From DAISJD01 sp036821645 (lineage in GTDB: Bacteria > Pseudomonadota > Alphaproteobacteria > ATCC43930 > CGMCC-115725): a stretch of DNA of 18,411 nt. Below, in pieces: positions 7,877 through 15,829 of this stretch. The stretch's first letter is position 1. Every line of letters begins with the position of its first letter. Under the pieces are notes generated by a model, which made no database searches, had not been told where the DNA came from, and worked only from the letters and a program-made list of their open reading frames with translations. The DNA lies in assembly GCA_036821645.1 (NCBI GenBank), contig DAISJD010000051.1:1-18411 (forward strand). The letters run 5' to 3'. The position numbers were made by a program, and so were the translations under genes.

Positions 7877-9778
7877 ATGCTTCAACTCATCCGCTCTCAA
7901 GCCGGTTCATTTATCGTCAAGGCCCTGTTCGGACTTCTGCTGATCAGTTTTTCCGTCTGGGGCATTCGCGACTTTTTGATCCAGGGGCCACGGGATATCG
8001 TGGCGCTCAAGGTCGGTTCAGAGACCCTTTCGGCCACCGGATTCCAAAGTAAGTTCCGTGAAGATTTCAATCGTCTGAAACAACGCAGACCGGAAATCAC
8101 CTTGGAAGAAGTGCGCGCGGTCGGGCTCGTCGATCAACTGGTCAAGCGCTACACGGTCGAATCCCTGCTGGATCAAGAGGCGCAGCACCTGAATATCAGG
8201 GTCGGCGATCAACAGATCGCCGAGGCGATCGCCCAAGAGCAAAATTTTCGCGATAGTAGGGGCAAATTCAACCCAGCCGCCTTCAAGGCTTTCCTCAATA
8301 ATACGGGGATGACCGAGGCGACGTTTACGGTGCGCGAACGTCAGGCCGTGATGCGCTCGACTTTGGCCTCCGTTGCGGCCAGTGGGGCCGATGCCCCGAC
8401 CCTGCTGAAGGAAACTCTCTACCAGGTCCGCAATCAAAAGCGGATTGCGGATTGGGTCGTCATTCCGCCCACATCGATCAAGGACCCCCCGGCCCCCGGC
8501 CCTGATGAAATCAAGGCGTTTTATCAAGCGAATCTGGGGCGTTTCATGACGCCGGAATATCGCACGATTACCGGCATCGTGGTCGGGGCCAGCGATGTGG
8601 ATGGCGAGATTACCATCGATGAGGCGAAGCTGAAGGAAACATTCGAACAGCGCCAAGACGAATTCGTAAAACCGGAACGCCGCCACGTCCTGCAAATCCT
8701 GGCAACCGATCAAAAGACGATCGAGGCCGCCGCCGCCGCCTTGGCTGCCGGCAAAGATTTCATCGAGGTCGCAAAGACCATCGCGAAAATGGATGCAGCC
8801 GCCGTCGATCTCGGCACGGTTTTGCGCGCCGATCTTCCCCCCGCCGTTGCGGATCTTGCCTTTGCGGCCAAAGAAAACGAGGTCAGTGCACCGACGCAGG
8901 ATCTGTTCGGTTGGCGCTTGGTCAAGGTGACCGGCATCGAGGCGGGCGGGGTCGCCGATTTCGCTGCGGTGCGTCCGCAAATCGAAAATATCGTTCGCCT
9001 GGAAGCGCAGACCGAAAAACTCTACGCCATTCAAGCCAAAATCGAAGATGCCTTATCGGCCAACGTCCCGGTAGAAAATATCGCCGATCAGTTTAAGTTG
9101 CGGCTTTATAAATTGACCGATGTCGATCAAGCGGGCCGGACAACCGACGGCAAACAGGCCGAATTCAGCGATAAAATCCCGTTGCAAATGTTGCTGACCG
9201 GTTTTGGCCTCGAGGCGAATGCCACGAGCCCCATTCAGACTGTGCAAGGCGAAACCCTGATTTATTTGGTCAGGGTCGATAATATTGCCAAGCCGCAGCC
9301 GAAACCGTTGGAAAAAATCACCGACGATGTGAAGTCCGCCTTCTTGAACGAGGCGCGCGCGAAAGCCTTGAGTGCCGATGCCAAGGCCTTCGTCGATGCC
9401 GTCAAAACCCCCGATGGGTTCGTCAAGGAGGCATCGCTGCGCAAACTGAAACCGCAAACGACCGCAGCCTTTACCCGCACCGATCCGAAGAACGAATCGA
9501 AGCTGCCGCCCGAATTGGTGTCGAAATTATTCACCCTGAAACCGGGTGAGGTCGCCGAGGCCCAAGGAGAACAAGGCTATGTCGTCGCCCAGTTGAAGGA
9601 AATCAAAGAAGTCGATCCAAAGGCCGAAACGGTCGGCGTTGACAAGTTAAACAAACAAGTATCGGCCGAAATGGGTCAGGAATGGATCGATGCTTTTACC
9701 GAAACCTTACGCAAACGCTATCCTGTCGATGTGAACAAGCCGGTTATCGATAAAATCACCGGCGGGGGCGATCAGTGA
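7877..9778 (+). CDS. PpiD/SurA-like membrane-anchored peptidyl-prolyl isomerase
   Basis: A 633-residue periplasmic folding factor anchored in the inner membrane. One N-terminal transmembrane helix (about residues 10-32, IVKALFGLLLISFSVWGIRD) is followed by a SurA-N-type helical chaperone region with the LVDQLVKRYTVESLLDQEA and GKFNPAAFKAFLNNTGMTEATF signatures. A parvulin-type rotamase region (about 260-380) includes PERRHVLQILATDQ, GKDFIEVAKTIAK and FGWRLVKVTGIEAG, and a C-terminal chaperone-like part repeats the FTLKPGEVAEAQGEQGYVVAQLKEI pattern. ATG 7877 is chosen because the helix then begins at the N-terminus, as in PpiD; the open frame reaches back to 7805, and no strong ribosome-binding site decides between them. 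Its stop overlaps the trpE start. PpiD helps outer-membrane and secreted proteins after they leave SecYEG, which fits the nearby secG. Confidence 0.88.
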   Translation: MLQLIRSQAGSFIVKALFGLLLISFSVWGIRDFLIQGPRDIVALKVGSETLSATGFQSKFREDFNRLKQRRPEITLEEVRAVGLVDQLVKRYTVESLLDQEAQHLNIRVGDQQIAEAIAQEQNFRDSRGKFNPAAFKAFLNNTGMTEATFTVRERQAVMRSTLASVAASGADAPTLLKETLYQVRNQKRIADWVVIPPTSIKDPPAPGPDEIKAFYQANLGRFMTPEYRTITGIVVGASDVDGEITIDEAKLKETFEQRQDEFVKPERRHVLQILATDQKTIEAAAAALAAGKDFIEVAKTIAKMDAAAVDLGTVLRADLPPAVADLAFAAKENEVSAPTQDLFGWRLVKVTGIEAGGVADFAAVRPQIENIVRLEAQTEKLYAIQAKIEDALSANVPVENIADQFKLRLYKLTDVDQAGRTTDGKQAEFSDKIPLQMLLTGFGLEANATSPIQTVQGETLIYLVRVDNIAKPQPKPLEKITDDVKSAFLNEARAKALSADAKAFVDAVKTPDGFVKEASLRKLKPQTTAAFTRTDPKNESKLPPELVSKLFTLKPGEVAEAQGEQGYVVAQLKEIKEVDPKAETVGVDKLNKQVSAEMGQEWIDAFTETLRKRYPVDVNKPVIDKITGGGDQ

Positions 9779-11283
9779 CGATCGTCCCGCCCCTAGCCGA
9801 AGTCGAAGAAGACTATCGCCGGGGCAAGCCATACCTTCTCTATACCCGGTTGGTTGCGGATCTTGAGACGCCGGTTTCAACCTTCTTGAAACTGGCGCAT
9901 CAAGATCAGATGCGGTTTTTGTTTGAATCCGTCGAAGGCGGTGCGGTCAGGGGGCGGTATTCGGTCATTGGGCTTAAACCCGATCTCATTTGGCGCTGCG
10001 AACGGGGAGCGGCAGCCCTGAACCGCAGGGCTCTTTGCGATCCGGATACGTTTACGGCTGTCGAGGCCCCGCCTCTCTCGTCCTTGCGGGCGGTTCTTGC
10101 GGAAAGTACGATTGCCATCCCCCCTGGCCTTCCCCCGATGGCAAGCGGGTTATTCGGCTATCTCGGTTATGGAATGATCGGTCAGGTCGAGACCCTGCCC
10201 GACGGCAATCCCGATCATTTGGGGGTGCCTGACGGTCTCTTGATCAGACCGACGATCATTGCGATTTTCGACACGGTCCTAGACCAGATTACCCTGGTCA
10301 CACCCGTTTGGGTGACTGACACGGATGTGAGCACTGCTTATGCGGCGGGATGCGCCCGTCTTCAGGCGGCGATCCGTGATTTCGATCGGCCGTTGCCGCA
10401 CCGGGCGGCCCAGCAAAGCAATAATACCGTTCCCCCCGTGCCGGAACCCAATATGACCAAGGCGGCTTATATCGCCATGGTGGAGGCCGCCAAAGAATAT
10501 ATTCGGGCGGGCGATATATTTCAGGTCGTGCCCAGTCAACGGTTGCGCGTGCCGTTTTCTTTGCCGGGCCTCGCCTTTTATCGTTCCTTGCGACGGCTTA
10601 ACCCATCGCCTTTCTTGTTCTTCATGGATTTTGGCGCTTTTTGCGTGATTGGGTCGAGTCCCGAAATTCTGGTCCGGCTGCGCGACGATCGGGTCACGAT
10701 CCGCCCTATTGCCGGAACGCGCCCCCGTGGGGCGACACAGCAGGAAGATCAGGCCCTCGCCGACGATCTTTTGTCCGATCCGAAGGAATTGGCAGAACAT
10801 CTCATGCTGCTTGACCTCGCGCGCAACGATGTCGGGCGTGTCGCCCGGATCGGCACTGTTGCGGTTGCCGAAAAAATGGCGATCGACCGCTATAGTCATG
10901 TCATGCATATTTGTTCGACCGTCACGGGCGAACGTCGCCCGGATGCGGATGCGGTCGATATCCTGATGGCCGGGTTTCCGGCGGGGACGGTTTCCGGGGC
11001 ACCCAAAGTGCGTGCCATGGAAATCATCGATCAGTTGGAACCGGAGCGCCGCAACATCTATGGCGGGGCGATCGGTTATTTCGGTGGCGGCGGGGATATG
11101 GATACCTGCATTGCGCTGCGCACTGCCGTGCTCAAAGATGGCGTTCTGACCCTTCAGGCCGGTGGCGGCGTCGTGGCCGACAGCGATCCCGAGGCCGAAT
11201 ATCAAGAAACCCTGAATAAGGCAAAGGCCCTGGTTCGCGCCGCTGAAGAGGCCGTTCGTTTCGACACCGGGCTCTCCCGTTAG
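9775..11283 (+). CDS. trpE: Anthranilate synthase component I
   Basis: This 502-residue enzyme converts chorismate to anthranilate, the first committed step of tryptophan synthesis, using ammonia supplied by the TrpG subunit. An N-terminal regulatory part with FLFESVEGGAVRGRYSVIG (the region contributing to tryptophan feedback) precedes the chorismate-binding domain. That domain contains FQVVPSQR, IAGTRPRG, LLDLARNDVGRVA, GTVSGAPKVRAMEIIDQLE and TLQAGGGVVADSDPE. The start is GTG at 9775, within GTGA, so it overlaps the preceding stop codon by 4 bases and translation is probably coupled to the PpiD-like protein. No leader peptide or attenuator is possible in that space. TrpG is not fused to it, and no trpG, trpD or trpC follows within the window. 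Para-aminobenzoate synthase (PabB) is the alternative, but overall similarity and length favour TrpE. Confidence 0.93.
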   Translation: MTIVPPLAEVEEDYRRGKPYLLYTRLVADLETPVSTFLKLAHQDQMRFLFESVEGGAVRGRYSVIGLKPDLIWRCERGAAALNRRALCDPDTFTAVEAPPLSSLRAVLAESTIAIPPGLPPMASGLFGYLGYGMIGQVETLPDGNPDHLGVPDGLLIRPTIIAIFDTVLDQITLVTPVWVTDTDVSTAYAAGCARLQAAIRDFDRPLPHRAAQQSNNTVPPVPEPNMTKAAYIAMVEAAKEYIRAGDIFQVVPSQRLRVPFSLPGLAFYRSLRRLNPSPFLFFMDFGAFCVIGSSPEILVRLRDDRVTIRPIAGTRPRGATQQEDQALADDLLSDPKELAEHLMLLDLARNDVGRVARIGTVAVAEKMAIDRYSHVMHICSTVTGERRPDADAVDILMAGFPAGTVSGAPKVRAMEIIDQLEPERRNIYGGAIGYFGGGGDMDTCIALRTAVLKDGVLTLQAGGGVVADSDPEAEYQETLNKAKALVRAAEEAVRFDTGLSR

Positions 11284-11308
11284 AAGGTATCCCACCCTTT
11301 AACGCCAG

Positions 11309-11995
11309 TCACGATGTTGCCAGCACCATGCGGCGCAGCGCCGGTCCCATATGGGCGGGGGGCTCGGCCTCGACCGCGATGGCCCGTTTTTGGGCCTTCA
11401 CACCGAAATTGAAGGCGATCTTGCGGGCATGCAGATGCAGCCTTTCCCCGATGCCCGCCGGTCGGCCGTAAAGGAGGTCGCCGACGATGGGTATGCCCAT
11501 GCTGCGGCAATGGACGCGGATCTGATGGGTGCGCCCCGTCAAGGGCCGCACTTCAACGAGGGCGCGCCCCTCGCCGCTGCTGATGACCCGCCAGACCGTT
11601 TGGGCCGTCTGGCCTGCGGGGTCGATCACCATGGACCAGCGCCCCGCCCGATGGACCTTCAAGAGCGGCGCATCGATCATCCCTTCTGTCGCCGAAGGCA
11701 CGCCTTCGACCACCGCCCAATAGGTTTTATCGACGGCCTGTGCTGCGAATAGGGCATTGAGGTGCCGCAGGGCCGTGTCATGACGCGCCAGAACCAAGCA
11801 TCCGCTCGTCTCGCGATCCAAGCGGTGACTGACGAGCGGGGGGGACGCTTGCTCGAAACGCAGCACGCCGAGATGTTTTTCCAAAGTCTCGCCTGCACCG
11901 GGTGCGGCATGAACCGCAAGACCGGCCGGTTTATCGAGGATCAACAGATCATCGTCCCGATAAAGAATGCGGGTCAATAAGTCATCGGAACGCAT
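11309..11995 (-). CDS. RluA-family RNA pseudouridine synthase
   Basis: A 228-residue pseudouridine synthase that isomerises uridines in ribosomal or transfer RNA. The opening ILYRDDDLLILDKPAGLAVH, the catalytic motif HRLDRETSG (Asp60), VDKTYWAVVEG, LTGRTHQIRVHC and GIPIVGDLLYG are all in family order. There is no N-terminal S4 domain, which places it with the short RluA-type enzymes rather than RluC or RluD; the substrate cannot be told from sequence alone. It begins 3 bases after the stop of the upstream membrane-protein gene, without an obvious ribosome-binding site of its own, so it is probably translated by coupling. It is convergent with trpE across 25 bases, with no clear terminator between them. 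Confidence 0.92.
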   Translation of the reverse strand: MRSDDLLTRILYRDDDLLILDKPAGLAVHAAPGAGETLEKHLGVLRFEQASPPLVSHRLDRETSGCLVLARHDTALRHLNALFAAQAVDKTYWAVVEGVPSATEGMIDAPLLKVHRAGRWSMVIDPAGQTAQTVWRVISSGEGRALVEVRPLTGRTHQIRVHCRSMGIPIVGDLLYGRPAGIGERLHLHARKIAFNFGVKAQKRAIAVEAEPPAHMGPALRRMVLATS

Positions 11996-11998
11996 GGG

Positions 11999-13870
11999 CT
12001 AGGACCGACAAAGCGGGGCGGAAGACAACATCGCCTGCCACCGGATGGCGGGATCGAACGGTTCATAAAGCCAGATCAAAGACGGGTGCCATCCGGCTTC
12101 GTCGCGATCGAGCAAGGCGGCTGATCCATCGGGAAGATCGAGTCCTGATTGCCGACTACAGGTCAACAAAACCCGATGCAAGCCAAGGTCAGTCGCCGCC
12201 TTCAAAGCATCCGAGGCACGGGTTTCTGAAAGCTCGACCACTTGAAGTCGTGGTTTGCGGGGCGATTCATACCGCAGGACCCCGCGCAACATCGCGGCAA
12301 CCGATCCATTATCGCCCGGCACGACGAGGCCGATCCGTTCGTCCGGTTGCAGCAGGGGTGCGAAGGCGCCGGCTATCTCCCGCACGATCGGTTGGGGTTG
12401 ATCCTGATCGAACCGGAGGTATCCCTGACCGGCGATCGGCCAGATCGCCATAACCAGAACGGCAAGCGGCAACCCGAAGCTGTGCAGGGTGGTTTTTTTT
12501 ACGGGTCGTGCGGTGATAAACCAATCCCGTGCGCACAAAGCGGCAACACCCATGGTCAAAAAGCTGAGATGGGTCGTGTAGCGAAAATAAGAATGGGCTT
12601 CAACACTCATTTGGCCGGGGAAATGGCCGATATAGGTCAAGAGCAAAAACCCGTTATAGGCAATGGCCGTCCCGAACAGCAGTAACGCGATGTGCCGCGT
12701 TTCCTCTTGGACCGACCGCCCGATCGCCGGGACGAAGGCGATAAGACCCGCCAGAACGATCCCCAAATAAAGCCACGGCTTTTGCAGCCAAACTTTGCCG
12801 ATACTCTGAAAAATTTGGGGCAGATTGCCCCATTGCCATGCCGAGAAGGGCAAGGGCCGCAACTCGCCATCGGGAAACTCCCCGGCGACGAACCCGCGCC
12901 AGGCAAGATAGAGCAGCAGGGCCGGCATCGCGGCCGCAAGCAAGATTTTGCCTAAATGCCAGACCCGTGCGCCACGTCCAAGGACGAGCGTGCCGCCGAC
13001 CCCGGCTAAAAACGCCAGAAAAACCCCAAAGGATTGTTGCTTGATATTGATCAAAACAATCAGCGTAAAGACCAACGGCCAAAATGACCGGGGCCATACC
13101 GCCCCACGCCCGATATCCGCGTCGATCTCAAGCCACAGAAAACCCGCCGCCAACAGACAGAGCGCGATCGGCATTTCGCCATAGCCGGATAAATTGACCC
13201 TCGGCAGAAAACCGGGATTGAGCAATGTCACGAACAATAAACCAAGCGCAAGCATACCAAGGCTGGGCAAACGGTCCGATTTTGCCGCATTCCCTCCCAA
13301 GACCAAGAGGGATGCCATGATCATCCCGCCGACCCCATGGAGAAGCACCGTCGTTTCGGCCAAGCCGTTGGCCGCAAGCCCGCCGCCCCCAAGAGAGCCT
13401 AAAAACGGCACGAACTGCGTGTTGTAGGGGGCGACCGGCAAAAAGGAAAAACTATCGGGGCGCAGCTTGGTCGGAAACTGGCCGTAATCGACAAGATACG
13501 CCGCATTGGGCAGCAAATTGAGGAAAATATCCGCTTGACTGGCAAGAGCTGGCGCTAAAACAACCAAGAGTGGCAGCATCAAGCCGACCGTCTTGACGAG
13601 GATCAATCCATCTTGCTGCCAGGACCGCTTGACGACGAAACCGAGTAAACCGACAAGGGCGAGGAAAGCGGCGGGCAAATATAGATTCAGATCGCTGACG
13701 ATCCCTACCCCGGTCAGAACGAGGGTGACGACACCCCATCCCGACAGAATGGCAAAACCCGGTCGATGAAGCGTGCCCGGCACCAAACGCCCAATGCCGA
13801 AGAGAAGAAAAACCGCAAAGCCCGCCTGGGCAAGACCGATCAAGGATGGTGGTAGAAACTCAAACGGCAA
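11999..13870 (-). CDS. Multi-pass membrane protein with C-terminal soluble domain, GT-C-like architecture
   Basis: I do not recognise a specific family. This 623-residue protein has about 13 to 14 hydrophobic helices between residues 9 and about 485, with a long extracytoplasmic-type loop at about 110-165 (containing NLLPNAAYLVDYGQFP and PDSFSFLPVAPYNTQFVPF). A soluble C-terminal domain of about 130 residues follows (VREIAGAFAPLLQ...GLVVPGDNG). Many helices, a large early loop containing acidic residues, and a C-terminal soluble part resemble GT-C polyprenyl-phosphate-sugar glycosyltransferases such as the ArnT/PMT families. That function is inference only. The start is TTG at 13870, preceded by AAGGGG at 6-base spacing; no in-frame ATG lies near. 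The gene follows the GNAT gene by 42 bases and precedes the RluA gene by 3. A run of eight A (minus strand, 12490-12497 region) lies within the coding sequence. Confidence 0.8.
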   Translation of the reverse strand: MPFEFLPPSLIGLAQAGFAVFLLFGIGRLVPGTLHRPGFAILSGWGVVTLVLTGVGIVSDLNLYLPAAFLALVGLLGFVVKRSWQQDGLILVKTVGLMLPLLVVLAPALASQADIFLNLLPNAAYLVDYGQFPTKLRPDSFSFLPVAPYNTQFVPFLGSLGGGGLAANGLAETTVLLHGVGGMIMASLLVLGGNAAKSDRLPSLGMLALGLLFVTLLNPGFLPRVNLSGYGEMPIALCLLAAGFLWLEIDADIGRGAVWPRSFWPLVFTLIVLINIKQQSFGVFLAFLAGVGGTLVLGRGARVWHLGKILLAAAMPALLLYLAWRGFVAGEFPDGELRPLPFSAWQWGNLPQIFQSIGKVWLQKPWLYLGIVLAGLIAFVPAIGRSVQEETRHIALLLFGTAIAYNGFLLLTYIGHFPGQMSVEAHSYFRYTTHLSFLTMGVAALCARDWFITARPVKKTTLHSFGLPLAVLVMAIWPIAGQGYLRFDQDQPQPIVREIAGAFAPLLQPDERIGLVVPGDNGSVAAMLRGVLRYESPRKPRLQVVELSETRASDALKAATDLGLHRVLLTCSRQSGLDLPDGSAALLDRDEAGWHPSLIWLYEPFDPAIRWQAMLSSAPLCRS

Positions 13871-13912
13871 AAAACGCCCCTTTTCATGCGATGGCGAACC
13901 CGATCGATCCGA

Positions 13913-14386
13913 TCATTCTAATACCAGTTTCATGCCGACATGGGCACCCTTAAAGCCCAGTTTTTCATAAAAACGCTGCGCATCGGTCCGGCGCAGATCC
14001 GTCGTCAATTGGACGATATCCGCCCCTTGCGCGCGCGCGCGTTCAATTGCCATTTCGAACAGACGCGTGCCCATCCCCTGACCGCGCAAAGCACTGTCAA
14101 CCCGAACGGATTCGATTTGAGCACGGGTCTTGCCGCGTTGTCCCAGGCCCGCAATGATCGTCAATTGCAGGCAACCGATCACCGTACCCTCCCGCACCAT
14201 GACGAGAAATTCGTTGCCAGCCTGGGCTTCGATTGCCTCGAAACCGCGCACGTAACAATCGGCAACAGGTGTCGTCACCGTTTCGCGGGTTGCCCCCAGC
14301 ATATCGTCGGCCAGCAAATCGACGATCCTGGGCAAATCGTCCCGCACTGCGCGCCGCAAGAAAATTTCTTTTCCATCGCTTGTCAT
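13913..14386 (-). CDS. GNAT-family N-acetyltransferase
   Basis: A 157-residue single-domain acetyltransferase that uses acetyl-CoA; the substrate is unknown. The acetyl-CoA-binding motif A is clear as VRVDSALRGQGMGTRLFEMAIERARAQG, matching the R/Q-x-x-G-x-G/A pattern. It is followed by the motif B region DAQRFYEKLGF typical of the fold. ATG 14386 is preferred to the in-frame TTG at 14404: it is preceded by CGGGAT and gives a conventional N-terminus. The leader contains a 15-bp AT-rich palindrome. It is the first gene of a probable GNAT, membrane protein, RluA transcript. Cytosolic small-molecule or protein N-acetylation is all that can be claimed. Confidence 0.88.
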   Translation of the reverse strand: MTSDGKEIFLRRAVRDDLPRIVDLLADDMLGATRETVTTPVADCYVRGFEAIEAQAGNEFLVMVREGTVIGCLQLTIIAGLGQRGKTRAQIESVRVDSALRGQGMGTRLFEMAIERARAQGADIVQLTTDLRRTDAQRFYEKLGFKGAHVGMKLVLE

Positions 14387-14494
14387 TGCTGCATCCCGAT
14401 CCAAAAGATTATCATTAAAATTTTATAATAAAATACTGATTCATTAACGAAATTTATAGATTTTCCTCTCAAGGTTGTGAGGTGAAAATTCTTG

Positions 14495-14533
14495 GTCGAT
14501 ACAAGCCGTCGATACAAGCCGTCGATACAAGCC
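14495..14533. repeat. Three perfect tandem copies of 13-bp GTCGATACAAGCC
   Basis: Units at 14495-14507, 14508-14520 and 14521-14533 are identical and abut without spacers. The 13-bp period is not a multiple of three and the repeat is outside any gene. It could be a recent slippage duplication or clustered binding sites for a regulator of the divergent genes. Confidence 0.95.
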
Positions 14534-14611
14534 AATGATTGAATTGAAAGAGGGCCTTATCAGCATAAGTCGTGTCCCCCCCTCCACGACCATACCCCTG
14601 CGATCACGGTG

Positions 14612-14637
14612 CCCGCAGTGAATCAGGTTCATGCGGG
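14612..14637. promoter_or_regulatory. Imperfect 10-bp stem-loop upstream of the response regulator
   Basis: CCCGCA (14612-14617) pairs with TGCGGG (14632-14637), and TGAA (14619-14622) with TTCA (14628-14631). One G is bulged and the loop has 5 bases. No T-run follows on either strand, so it is not a normal terminator. It could be an operator or a leader-RNA structure. Confidence 0.45.
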
Positions 14638-14810
14638 TGAAACAAGATAATTTTAGCACACCGATACCGCATGCCCCACACGCACTGGGCTCTATGCCGG
14701 CGATCATCGGATCTTTGTTTGCAACATAAGTGCGGTAGACTGATCTCGTGCTATCGGCAAAGACGGCAAGCGGCCGGACTCGAACGAGACGAGATAGGGA
14801 ATATGCAACC

Positions 14811-15773
14811 ATGATCGATATGGATGATGAATCCTTGTTTGCCGATGCGGTGTCGGTCGATTCAGGCGAACAGCCGACCAATCCCCCCCTGCTCGAACCC
14901 TGGACCGTGTTGATCGTCGATGATGACCAACAAATTCATGCGGTAACCCGCATGGTGCTGAGCGATTTCGTCTTTATGGACCGATCTCTTCGAATCATAT
15001 CCGCCTATTCGGGGGCAGAGGGACAGGAAATCCTCAAACGGGAAACCGATATTGCGATCATTCTGCTTGATGTCGTCATGGAAACCGAACAAGCGGGCCT
15101 CGATCTCGTTGAATTCATCCGCCATGATATTGGCAATAAATTCGTGCGGATTATTCTGCGCACCGGGCAACCCGGTCAGGCACCGGAACGGCGTATTCTG
15201 ATCGATTATGACATTAACGACTACAAAGAAAAATCCGAACTGACCGCACAAAAACTGTTCAGCGCCATGGTAACCGGTCTCAGGTCCTATCAGGATCTCA
15301 TGATGTTGAACGCCAGCAGACGCGGGTTGGAAAAAATCATCGTCGCCTCGGCCTCTTTGTTCCAAATGCAGTCGATGGAAATGTTTCTATCGGGCATCCT
15401 CGAACAATTGACCTCCCTTTTGGGGGGGGCCGTCGATGCGGTCATGGTCAGCGCACGCAGTGAACGCACCATCGATGCCGCACCACACATTCACGATCTG
15501 CAAGTCGTTGCCAGTGCCGGGCGTTTCAGCAGCCTCGGCGGCGGTCTTGCCAGTGCCGTCCTCAATCTCGAGATCCAGAACAAGATCACCACGGTGATGG
15601 CGGCGCGACAAAGCGTGTATCGTACGGATTACAGCATCGTCTATTTCAATTCCCGACGCAGGCGGACCTCGGTCGTCTATTTGGAAACGGCCCGATTGCT
15701 CACGGAAAACGAACATAATCTCATTCAGCTTTTTTGTACCAATGCTGGGATCGGTCTCGACAATCTCGGTTGA
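14811..15773 (+). CDS. Response regulator with REC and DUF3369-type domains
   Basis: A 320-residue response regulator. The receiver domain spans about residues 32-160, with the acidic pocket DDD (37-39), the phospho-acceptor Asp87 in ILLDVVMET, Thr118 in ILRTGQPG and the conserved lysine in NDYKEKSEL (139-141). The rest (about 165-320) resembles DUF3369, a GAF-like domain that in this family follows a receiver and replaces a DNA-binding output. No helix-turn-helix, GGDEF or HD motif is seen, so it is unlikely to control transcription directly. ATG 14811 is preceded by AGGGA; the ATG eight bases upstream is in another frame and stops at once. It lies 56 bases before the histidine kinase and is presumably its partner. 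The coding sequence contains a run of eight G (15422-15429). Confidence 0.9.
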   Translation: MIDMDDESLFADAVSVDSGEQPTNPPLLEPWTVLIVDDDQQIHAVTRMVLSDFVFMDRSLRIISAYSGAEGQEILKRETDIAIILLDVVMETEQAGLDLVEFIRHDIGNKFVRIILRTGQPGQAPERRILIDYDINDYKEKSELTAQKLFSAMVTGLRSYQDLMMLNASRRGLEKIIVASASLFQMQSMEMFLSGILEQLTSLLGGAVDAVMVSARSERTIDAAPHIHDLQVVASAGRFSSLGGGLASAVLNLEIQNKITTVMAARQSVYRTDYSIVYFNSRRRRTSVVYLETARLLTENEHNLIQLFCTNAGIGLDNLG

Positions 15774-15829
15774 TCATCGGTTTTTGCGGCCTTTAGGTCC
15801 GTTCTTTATCATGCTGCGAGGGTAACTGC

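Larger units (their letters stand above)
14405..14810. other. Divergent 406-base non-coding region between GNAT and response regulator genes
   Basis: The short open frames crossing this stretch have no recognisable features, so I treat it as non-coding. It must hold the promoter of the GNAT gene (left, very AT-rich, 14405-14460) and that of the response regulator (right). It contains a 15-bp palindrome ATTTTAT-A-ATAAAAT (14420-14434), three tandem 13-mers (14495-14533), a 6-bp inverted repeat GTCGTG/CACGAC (14569-14574 with 14585-14590) and an imperfect 10-bp hairpin (14612-14637). The GC-rich part from 14540 is not obviously an RNA gene. Confidence 0.6.

Noticed and set aside
8728..8745. GCC triplet run as a microsatellite
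   Set aside because: It encodes an alanine stretch in a helical part of the ppiD-like protein and is expected in a GC-rich coding region.
8018..9034. 338-residue minus-strand open frame opposite the ppiD-like gene
   Set aside because: The plus-strand protein has a full family architecture; the antisense frame is rich in His, Arg and Asp in the way typical of mirror frames.
10279..11295. 338-residue minus-strand open frame opposite trpE
   Set aside because: trpE motifs are complete across this stretch, and the antisense product has no domain-like features.
12490..12497. Eight-T run (eight A on the coding strand) in the membrane-protein gene as a phase-variable tract
   Set aside because: It is explained by Lys-Lys-Thr codons after a transmembrane helix and has no other sign of being a switch.
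14569..14590. GTCGTG/CACGAC inverted repeat as a terminator
   Set aside because: The stem is only 6 bp with a C-rich loop and no T-tract on either strand.
14444..14881. 145-residue minus-strand frame across the intergenic region
   Set aside because: It overlaps the response regulator start, encodes the tandem repeats as part of its sequence and has no recognisable motif or ribosome-binding site.
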